NCBI GenBank assembly: GCA_019419865.1
Contig: JAHZIG010000006.1
Location: 86,642 to 150,641 of the forward strand
Reading direction: 5' to 3'
Length of the DNA stretch: 64,000 bases
Source: Clostridiales bacterium
GTDB taxonomy: Bacteria > Bacillota > Clostridia > Monoglobales > Monoglobaceae
Shown: positions 16,090 to 23,172 of the stretch, piece after piece
Position numbering within the stretch: position 1 is the first letter of the stretch
How the letters are laid out: every line of letters starts with the position of its first letter
Translations under genes and position numbers: made by a program
The notes under the pieces: generated by a model
Told to the model about the DNA's origin: nothing
The model's input: only the letters and a program-made list of their open reading frames with translations
The model's database searches: none

Positions 16090-17961
16090 ATGGGAGAACA
16101 CGAGGATAAAATTGAGATAATAAGAAAATATGCATCACAAGTAAAAAGCGATTATAATCCATTTCACATTAAAGGAGAAATTCCGTCAAAGAAAATTGAT
16201 ATGGCTATATCTAAATTTGCTTTTGGTTTAAAAAGAGAGACCATTATAGGCTTTTATGATATAACGCTTTCTGGAAATGGGAGATTAGGCTTTATTTTTA
16301 CTGATGATAAGGTGTATTATCGCGAGATAACATTAGAAAAACCGAGAAAACTATGGTATTCTGATATTGCATCTATAGAATTGGTTGACAAGCATAAAAG
16401 CGATTGTGACAACGAATTGATATTTCATTTGACAGATGGTGATTATGTAACTTGGTCGACATGCTATTTTTATAAAAAACCATTAAAAAAGATGTTCGAG
16501 GAATTAATAGAATATGATAATAAAGTTAATACCGATATTGATTTTACGCCTAAATCTATGAATTGGGTAGAAATGGGCGGCGTTGTAGACGGTATACGCG
16601 GCACGTCTAACAGGTTGTTCGAAGAAGAAAAATTTAATGCAAGACAGGGTCATGGATTTGCGGCAGAAAGCGCAAATGATTTGTATGATAAATTAACAGG
16701 ACACCAATCGAAAATTGTAGGCGACAATAATGCGCGCAATGGAGCCGATAGGATTGTTGATGGGGTTGAGATACAGTCAAAATATTGTGAAACGGGTTCA
16801 AGATGTATAAACGAATGCTTTGAGAACGGCGGAAAAGGCGCGTTTAGATATATGAATTCCAAAGGGAAACCTATGCAAATTGAGGTTCCATCAGATAAAT
16901 ATGAGGCTGCCGTAAAAGCTATGGAAGAGAAAATTCGGAGAGGACAAGTTGAAGGAATAAACGATCCTAAAGAGGCTAAAGGAATTGTAAAAAAAGGACA
17001 TTTTACTTATAATCAGGCCAAAAATATTGCAAAATTTGGAACTGTTGAATCTATAACCTATGATGCTATAAATGGAGCAATTACGGCGATACATGCGTTT
17101 GGAGTTACATTTATGCTTACTTTCGCGATTGCCTTGTGGAATGGAGATGATCTTGATACAGCTTTAAAGAGCGCAACGTTTTCCAGCCTAAAAGTTGAAG
17201 GAATTACGTTTGTCACACAAGTTATAGCAAGTCAATTGTCCAAAGCGGGGCTTAATAGCGCTTTAGTCAACAGTTCTGAAGCAATTGTGTCATTAATGGG
17301 TCCAAAAGCTTCTGCATTCATAGTTAATGCTTTTAGAAGCGGGTCAAATATTTATGGCGCTGCGGCAATGAAAAGCGCCGCTAAGTTATTAAGAACTAAT
17401 GTGATAACTACTGGAGTAACGATTGCAGTTGTAACATCGGTTGATGTAGTAAATATATTTAGAGGAAGAATATCGGGCAAACAATTATTTAAAAATTTGG
17501 CCACAACCGCAGCATCTATAGGCGGAGGTATTGCTGCCGGCGCCGCCGTCGGCAGTATCGTGCCAGGTCTTGGCACTTTTGTAGGAGGTGTTATAGGAGG
17601 TTTTGTCGCCAGTAAAGCGTCAAGTAAAATAATGGACGAATTTATTGAGGATGACGCGGATGAAATGGTTAGGATCATAGAAAATGAATTTAGTAGCCTT
17701 GCTGTTGATTACTTACTTAATCAAACTGAGGTTGAAAAAATCGTTGACAGGCTTAGTGATAAATTAGATGGGAAAACACTGAAAGATATGTTTGCAAGCG
17801 AGGATAGATATGGGTTTGCAAATGAGTTGCTGGTACCTATTATAGAGGCGGAAGTAGAAAAACGTCCGCGAGTTTACGTGCCGGAAGATAATCAAATCAA
17901 TAATTGTTTGCGAAATATACTTGAAGATATGGCTGATGCAGAATCGGCGGCGCTGGCCTAA
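16090..17961 (+). CDS. Membrane protein with PH-like and nuclease-like motifs, candidate defence effector
   Basis: The 623-aa protein starts at ATG 16090 behind GGGAGGGTGA. Residues about 40-145 look like a beta-rich PH-like domain. Residues 187-231 contain GHGFAAE (E193), NGAD (D220) and EIQSK (Q229-x-K231), spaced like the E, D and (E/Q)xK of the restriction-endonuclease fold. A conserved-looking central block follows to about 330. Hydrophobic segments lie at about 331-350 and 437-455, then a glycine-zipper stretch at 472-507 (ASIGGGIAAGAAVGSI...), and a helical acidic tail. I do not recognise a named system. A membrane-tethered nuclease effector is the inference. Composition is AT-rich, as expected for acquired DNA. 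Confidence 0.6.
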   Translation: MGEHEDKIEIIRKYASQVKSDYNPFHIKGEIPSKKIDMAISKFAFGLKRETIIGFYDITLSGNGRLGFIFTDDKVYYREITLEKPRKLWYSDIASIELVDKHKSDCDNELIFHLTDGDYVTWSTCYFYKKPLKKMFEELIEYDNKVNTDIDFTPKSMNWVEMGGVVDGIRGTSNRLFEEEKFNARQGHGFAAESANDLYDKLTGHQSKIVGDNNARNGADRIVDGVEIQSKYCETGSRCINECFENGGKGAFRYMNSKGKPMQIEVPSDKYEAAVKAMEEKIRRGQVEGINDPKEAKGIVKKGHFTYNQAKNIAKFGTVESITYDAINGAITAIHAFGVTFMLTFAIALWNGDDLDTALKSATFSSLKVEGITFVTQVIASQLSKAGLNSALVNSSEAIVSLMGPKASAFIVNAFRSGSNIYGAAAMKSAAKLLRTNVITTGVTIAVVTSVDVVNIFRGRISGKQLFKNLATTAASIGGGIAAGAAVGSIVPGLGTFVGGVIGGFVASKASSKIMDEFIEDDADEMVRIIENEFSSLAVDYLLNQTEVEKIVDRLSDKLDGKTLKDMFASEDRYGFANELLVPIIEAEVEKRPRVYVPEDNQINNCLRNILEDMADAESAALA

Positions 17962-18190
17962 TTTTTAAAAATATGAGCAAGATGATATAGATGATATATT
18001 TATAATGAAAGTCTGAAATTAATTTCTCATAAATAACGTACGCCAGTATCCGCCCGTTAAGGACGGATACAGAATATTACTAAAGGAGTTACGCGCGTCC
18101 GCGCCTGTCGCGGGCGCTTTTGTACGGGCTTCTCGCCGCCGGAGATTTGATTACAATTTGATTAAAAAATTTTAAGATTGTGTAAATTAG
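17962..18190. other. Junction region between island and host DNA
   Basis: No gene is seen. The AT-rich tail of the preceding gene gives way to GC-rich, hairpin-forming host-style DNA. There is a stem GTATCCG / CGGATAC at 18046-18070 and a terminator-like hairpin at 18095-18121. This change in composition is one candidate for the right boundary of the island. Confidence 0.45.
18095..18121 (+). terminator. Terminator-like hairpin at the island/host transition
   Basis: The 9-bp stem GCGTCCGCG / CGCGGGCGC (one G-U) has loop CCTGT and is followed by TTTTG. It would end rightward transcription before the deacetylase promoter. Confidence 0.65.
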
Positions 18191-18220
18191 TTGACACTAA
18201 CTCAAACTATGTATTAATAT
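18191..18220 (+). promoter_or_regulatory. Promoter of the polysaccharide deacetylase gene
   Basis: TTGACA (18191-18196), 18 bp, TAATAT (18215-18220), about 115 nt upstream of the start codon. Confidence 0.7.
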
Positions 18221-18334
18221 AAAAAGGATGAGGCATTTTGTCGATCCTAAGGCGCGGACGTCGCCGCGTTCGGAGATTGACGAAAAAGCCGCGTTTTTGG
18301 AATAAATTTTAAACCATGATTGGAGGCGACTGAG

Positions 18335-19618
18335 ATGGCGGAATTGAAGCAAAAACCGAATATCGGCGGAGACGGCTTTAGCGGCGGCGCGGATAACGTG
18401 TTCGACGAGCTTGACGAGCTGCTCAGATCGATCTCGGTCAAGGTGGATATAGACGAAGATACGGACGGCTACGATTTAAGCGGCGAGGACGAGTATATCG
18501 GCGAAATAACCGGCGATCTCGGCGCTTACGACGCGTTGTACGACAATATAGAGTCTACGAGCGCTTTCGATAAATTCAGAGGAAACGACTTTACGGATAA
18601 AATAAAGAAAATAGGATCGGCGGAGACTGCGGATGGATATAGCCCGGACGCGGCAGGAGATGCGAATCGGCAGGACGCGGTCGGCGATCTTGGCGCGGCG
18701 CGGTTTTTACCTAAAAAAGAGACCGGGGAATTAAAGGTCGGAGGCGGTGGAGATTTAAGAGGCGACGGCGGAGACCATAACAAAAAGAAGCGTGGCAAGA
18801 AGCTTGCGGTTAACAAAGAGATTGCCGCTAAGATAAAGGCGAAGCCGGTAAGGATAATCGCCGTTTTTGTCGCTCTGGCGGTGATCGTAGGCGCGGTATG
18901 GTACGCGGCCGCGGCTGTTCTCAACCTAAGGCACATACCGATATTTATGTATCATAGTATAAACGACGAGCCGATCGGCAGCGAAGAGCAGTTGTCGGTT
19001 AGAGTAGACGATTTTGAAAGCCAGCTCAGATACCTCAGAGAACGCGGCTACGAGAGCGTATTCGTAAAAGATATGCCAAAATACGACTATGAACAGAGAC
19101 TGGTGGCGGTTACGTTCGACGACGGGTACGAGGATGTGTACACAAACGCGTTTCCGCTGCTTAAAAAATATGAGATAAAGGCGACGCTGTTCATGCCGAC
19201 TTCGCTTATCGGCGAGGAGGGTTATTTGGACGAGGATCAGCTTCGCGAGCTGCAAAATAGCGGTTATGTCGACGTGGAGAGCCACACGGTCTCGCACGAG
19301 GATCTTAGCAGGCTTTCGACGGACGAGATAGAGAACGAGTTCAGAGAGTCGAAGCGGACGCTCGAGGACATATTGGATAAAACGGTAAACGTTATTGCGT
19401 ACCCGGGAGGATATGTGAATTCGGACGTTGAGGAGATCGCGGGAAAGTACTTTGACAAGGCGGTACTCGCGAAATCCCAGGACGATTTTAGCCTTTTTGT
19501 GGACGAGATGGCGATGGAGCGGCTCGGAGTATACCGGGATACGACCACGGCGCAGATAGATATAGTTTGCCGCAGAAAGATGCAGACTTACGGAGATTAT
19601 ATCGGAAATAATCGATAG
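18335..19618 (+). CDS. Membrane-anchored polysaccharide deacetylase (NodB domain)
   Basis: The 427-aa protein is type II membrane-anchored. A long charged, disordered cytoplasmic N-terminus (about residues 1-170, rich in Gly and Asp) is followed by one transmembrane helix (about 172-196) and an extracellular CE4 NodB domain. The catalytic motifs TFDDGYED (about 259-266, Asp base and metal ligand) and SHTVSH (metal-binding histidines) are intact, and AYPGGY is seen further on. The family removes N- or O-acetyl groups from peptidoglycan or other surface glycans. The ATG is chosen for GGAGG 10 nt upstream. The unusually long cytoplasmic tail is notable and may take part in regulation. Confidence 0.9.
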   Translation: MAELKQKPNIGGDGFSGGADNVFDELDELLRSISVKVDIDEDTDGYDLSGEDEYIGEITGDLGAYDALYDNIESTSAFDKFRGNDFTDKIKKIGSAETADGYSPDAAGDANRQDAVGDLGAARFLPKKETGELKVGGGGDLRGDGGDHNKKKRGKKLAVNKEIAAKIKAKPVRIIAVFVALAVIVGAVWYAAAAVLNLRHIPIFMYHSINDEPIGSEEQLSVRVDDFESQLRYLRERGYESVFVKDMPKYDYEQRLVAVTFDDGYEDVYTNAFPLLKKYEIKATLFMPTSLIGEEGYLDEDQLRELQNSGYVDVESHTVSHEDLSRLSTDEIENEFRESKRTLEDILDKTVNVIAYPGGYVNSDVEEIAGKYFDKAVLAKSQDDFSLFVDEMAMERLGVYRDTTTAQIDIVCRRKMQTYGDYIGNNR

Positions 19619-19648
19619 CCGATCTATAAAATCGAATGATTAAACCAT

Positions 19649-19679
19649 ACGGCGGGCGGGCTTTTCGCTTGCCGTTTTT
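19649..19679 (+). terminator. Terminator of the deacetylase gene
   Basis: The stem ACGGCGGGCG / CGCTTGCCGT (two G-U pairs) with a 7-nt loop is followed by TTTTT. Confidence 0.8.
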
Positions 19680-19770
19680 CATTATATTGCCCCCTCTTTT
19701 AATAGACAAATTATTCGTTTTTGGTGACAAATTATATGTAAAATGCGTCAAGAATTATACAAAACTTATA

Positions 19771-19800
19771 TTGATATAAAATATTGATTTGTGCTATAAT
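19771..19800 (+). promoter_or_regulatory. Promoter of the pectate lyase gene
   Basis: TTGATA (19771-19776), 18 bp, TATAAT (19795-19800). It leaves a leader of about 110 nt before the ATG. Confidence 0.7.
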
Positions 19801-19916
19801 GTTTCATGGGGTTATTTATAGATTTTTGCCGTTTGTAAACGTTTATAAATAGCTTGGGAATGAAGCAAGAAAATCATTAAAAATGCATTAAAAATAATAG
19901 AAAGAGGAGATGCGAT

Positions 19917-22900
19917 ATGAAAAAATTAATCTGCGCCGTCATGAGTTCGCTCATGTTGTTGGGTTCGGTTTCGACAGCGTTCGCGGCCGGCGACGCCGAG
20001 CTTTCCGCCGCGGGCGATTTGGCTGCGTTTCCGGGCGCCGAGGGCGGAGGCATGTATGCGACCGGCGCAAGAGGAGCGGCGAGCGATCCCGAGATATACC
20101 ATGTTACAAAGCTGACCGACGACGGTTCCGAGGGCACGTTCAGAGACGCGGTGTCCAAGGATAACAGAATAATCGTATTCGACGTTGCCGGAAATATCGA
20201 GCTTGACAGCGGGCTTACGATACAAAGCAGCAATCTGACCATATTGGGACAGACGGCTCCCGGCGACGGTATAACCATAAAGGACGCGCCTGTTATATTC
20301 AATCAAAGCAGTAACGTCATAATGCGTTACATGAGATTCAGAATGGGAACTGAGAACGCGAACAGCGATTCGGATACGCTAAGCGCGCGCAGGGGCGAGA
20401 ATCTTATTTTCGATCACTGCAGCATGAGCTGGTCGGTCGACGAATGCGCTTCTTTCTATCAGAATAGGAATTTTACGCTTCAGTGGTGTATAATAACCGA
20501 ACCGCTCAACCGTTCGATACACGACGAGGGCGACGGGATCCAGTCGCACGGATACTGCGGTATCTGGGGCGGTATAAACGCGTCCTTCCATCATAATCTG
20601 CTCGCCAACGCAAAGGGGCGTTTCCCGAGAATTGGTTCGAGCGAGACGACCAGTATAGTGGACGGGACGGAGGATACCGACAGCTTAATAGATATCAGAA
20701 ACAACGTGTTTTATAACTGGAAGGAGACCGGAGCTTACGGCGGCGAGAACGGCACGAGAGTCAATCTTGTAAGCAATTATTATAAAGAAGGCCCGGCAAG
20801 TATTGAAAAGAACTTGAATCAGTTCTATGAGATCTCGGCGGGCAACGAGGCCGGCGTGGATAACTGGGGAACGGATCTGGCGCTTTCGGGTAACTTCTAC
20901 GAGGCGGCCGATATAAGAAACGACGACGAAGCGGCGCTGATAAACAGCATAAACGCCGATAATACCGCCGACGGCGCGGTAGACACTTCGGATGCGGACG
21001 TGTTTGACGTATCGTTATACGATCCGAGCGAGCCGTCGAACGCGGAAGGCGCTCACACTCAGTACATAAACGACTATCCGGTGACGACTCAGGACTATCA
21101 ATCGGCTTACAGCGACGTGCTAATGTACGCGGGCGCGAGCAAGGTAAGGGATTCGGTCGACGCGAGAGCGGTATCGACCACTGAGAATGGAAATTCGAGC
21201 GCCGGACCGGACGGAGACGGTTTGATAGACAGCCCGGATGAGGTCGGAGGCTGGCCGACGCTTACCGGAACTAAGGAGACCGATACGGATAACGACGGTA
21301 TCCCCGATACCTGGGAGGACGAGAACGGTCTTGATAAAAACGACGCGAGCGACGCGCTTGAGCTGGCCGAGAGCGGATACTTAAATATAGAGGAGTATGC
21401 TAACGATATAATCGCGACCGGAAGCGAAGACGTCAATAAGGACGCGCTAAACGAGGCAATAGCCGAGGCCGAGACGTATATGGACGACGAGGCGCTGTAT
21501 ACCGCCGAGAGCTGGCAGGCTTTTGAGACTTCGTACAACGCGGCGAGAGCGGTCGCTAATTCGACGTATGTAAATCAGGATCAGGTAGACGCCGCGGCTC
21601 GGGATCTGAGGGATAAGATCGGCGGGTTGACGATAAATATAAAGGCGGCGCTTCAGGCGGCGATAGCCGAGGCGGAGGCGTTGAACGAAGACGATTACAC
21701 GCCGTACAGCTATGCGAAGCTGACCGCGGCGCTCGGAGAGGCGAATACGGTGAATCAGGATCCGAACGCTCAGCAGGCCGCGATAAATGCGGCGGAGGAG
21801 AGCCTGAGAGCCGCTATGGGCGAGCTGACGTTGGCTCAGAAATCCGAGTCGCTGAATCAGGTCGTAAGATATGATTTTAACGATGGGACGCTGGATCAGA
21901 GCATACCGACGATAAACGAGATCGACGATACCACGCCGTATTACTATGACAGCTCGAAGGACGATTTCACTACGGTGAACACATATTACGTACAGCGCGA
22001 CGAGAGTACGCCGGACGATCTTGCTCTGTATTTGGACGATACCGGAGAGTCGGCTAACGAGACCATTATAAGATTTACGCCGCAGACCGAGGGTAAAATA
22101 TCGATCAAGTTCGATCTTACGGCGGACGCTCTCGGCGGCAGTATGAGGTTGGTAAATATCCAGTCTTCGGATGAAGACCTTTTAGGATATTTATGGACTG
22201 TGACTCAGAACAGCCAAAGAATGATCACTTATAACACGGGTTCTGAGATCATAGGCGGAAACAGCAACGGTCCGGTATTTGCCGCTGATGCGTGGAGTTC
22301 GTACGAGCTTATCTTCGATATCGACAATAACACTGTTACATACAAATGCGACGGCGTTACATACTTTGAGAACGAATCTTGCGGTACGGATATAACGGAT
22401 ATCGCATCGATAATGATCAGAGGCTCCGAGGGCAATGCTGACAGACACCCGTATGTCGATAACTTTGAACTTAGCAAGGTAGTCAGCGTTCCCGTCACCG
22501 ATCTGGATACGACGCGGCTTGAAGCGCTGATAAGCACGGTCGGTGGTTTGGACGCAGGCGATTACGACCAGGCTAAGTGGGCGGACGTTCAGGCGGCGCT
22601 TACGGAAGCTAACTCGGTCATGGCGTACGAGAACAAACAGCAGCCGGACGTAGATAAGGCGTATGAAGCTTTAAATACGGCTTACGAGGCGCTCGGCGGA
22701 ACGATTGAACCGCCCGAACCGGAAGATCCTGTTCTTGAGTACGCGCAGGCTCCGGCGCTTGAAAACGGAACGGTCACCGCGTCCGTGCTCAACACTTTAG
22801 ACGAGGACGGCGCGATGTTTATCGTCGCGGTATATAACTCGGAGGGCGCGCTTAAGGACGCTAAGGTCGTAGGCGTTCCGATGTCCGATACTCCGGCGCA

Positions 22901-23000
22901 GATAAGCGATACTATCGGCGCCGACAGCGGCGACGACGTAAAGGTAATGCTGTGGAACAGCGATTTCGCGCCGGCGGCGGACGTAATCAATCTGCAGTAA
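19917..23000 (+). CDS. Secreted multidomain pectate lyase-like protein
   Basis: The 1027-aa protein has a signal peptide ending STAFAA (about residue 24). A right-handed beta-helix polysaccharide lyase domain at about 36-430 opens with FPGAEGGGMYATGARG and includes the RFRMG and FDHCSMSWSVDE blocks typical of PL1-like pectate lyases. A calcium-binding thrombospondin-3-like turn (DTDNDGIPDTWEDENGLD) follows near 460, then FIVAR-like helical repeats, a beta-sandwich carbohydrate-binding-like region (about 650-850), another FIVAR-like unit and a C-terminal domain of about 85 residues. It would cleave pectic homogalacturonan outside the cell. It has no SLH domain, so anchoring may rely on the C-terminal domain. 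Confidence 0.9.
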   Translation: MKKLICAVMSSLMLLGSVSTAFAAGDAELSAAGDLAAFPGAEGGGMYATGARGAASDPEIYHVTKLTDDGSEGTFRDAVSKDNRIIVFDVAGNIELDSGLTIQSSNLTILGQTAPGDGITIKDAPVIFNQSSNVIMRYMRFRMGTENANSDSDTLSARRGENLIFDHCSMSWSVDECASFYQNRNFTLQWCIITEPLNRSIHDEGDGIQSHGYCGIWGGINASFHHNLLANAKGRFPRIGSSETTSIVDGTEDTDSLIDIRNNVFYNWKETGAYGGENGTRVNLVSNYYKEGPASIEKNLNQFYEISAGNEAGVDNWGTDLALSGNFYEAADIRNDDEAALINSINADNTADGAVDTSDADVFDVSLYDPSEPSNAEGAHTQYINDYPVTTQDYQSAYSDVLMYAGASKVRDSVDARAVSTTENGNSSAGPDGDGLIDSPDEVGGWPTLTGTKETDTDNDGIPDTWEDENGLDKNDASDALELAESGYLNIEEYANDIIATGSEDVNKDALNEAIAEAETYMDDEALYTAESWQAFETSYNAARAVANSTYVNQDQVDAAARDLRDKIGGLTINIKAALQAAIAEAEALNEDDYTPYSYAKLTAALGEANTVNQDPNAQQAAINAAEESLRAAMGELTLAQKSESLNQVVRYDFNDGTLDQSIPTINEIDDTTPYYYDSSKDDFTTVNTYYVQRDESTPDDLALYLDDTGESANETIIRFTPQTEGKISIKFDLTADALGGSMRLVNIQSSDEDLLGYLWTVTQNSQRMITYNTGSEIIGGNSNGPVFAADAWSSYELIFDIDNNTVTYKCDGVTYFENESCGTDITDIASIMIRGSEGNADRHPYVDNFELSKVVSVPVTDLDTTRLEALISTVGGLDAGDYDQAKWADVQAALTEANSVMAYENKQQPDVDKAYEALNTAYEALGGTIEPPEPEDPVLEYAQAPALENGTVTASVLNTLDEDGAMFIVAVYNSEGALKDAKVVGVPMSDTPAQISDTIGADSGDDVKVMLWNSDFAPAADVINLQ

Positions 23001-23043
23001 ACGCGAAAAAGAGCGGACGGATCTTTTCAAACATAATAAAATC

Positions 23044-23073
23044 AGGCGGGGCAGGTTGTCTGCTCCGCCTTTA
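23044..23073. terminator. Hairpin between converging pectate lyase and SLH genes
   Basis: The 11-bp stem AGGCGGGGCAG / CTGCTCCGCCT with loop GTTGT is followed by TTTAA on the plus strand and by GATTTTATT on the minus strand. It is probably bidirectional, serving both convergent genes. Confidence 0.65.
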
Positions 23074-23108
23074 ACATGTCTAAAACCTTTTGTCTAACAG
23101 GATAGCGC

Positions 23109-23164
23109 TAAATAGATCGCATTAAATCGAGCGTATTAAATCAATCGAATTAAATAGATCGCAT
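23109..23164. repeat. Four tandem 14-bp repeats
   Basis: Four direct 14-bp units follow the pattern TAAAT-(AG/CG/CA)-ATCG/AGCG-x-AT. Units one and four are identical (TAAATAGATCGCAT) and the middle two are diverged. They lie just after the stop codon of the leftward SLH gene, between it and the terminator hairpin. A minisatellite-like array; no function is evident. Confidence 0.75.
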
Positions 23165-23172
23165 TACGCGGA

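Larger units (their letters stand above)
7187..17990. mobile_element. Serine-recombinase integrative island (satellite/PICI-like)
   Basis: The region is AT-richer than its surroundings and starts exactly at the gap terminator. It holds a large serine recombinase at the left edge, XRE-type regulators, a D5/P4-type primase-helicase, several tiny ORFs, secreted cargo and a possible defence protein. No relaxase, coupling protein or structural phage gene is seen. This gene set resembles phage satellites or minimal integrative elements. The left edge is well supported; the right edge is uncertain, with candidates near 15.95 kb and near 18.0 kb, where host-like GC-rich hairpins resume. Confidence 0.55.

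Noticed and set aside
23109..23164. Short tandem array considered as a CRISPR
   Set aside because: Units are 14 bp with no spacers, and there are no cas genes in the window.
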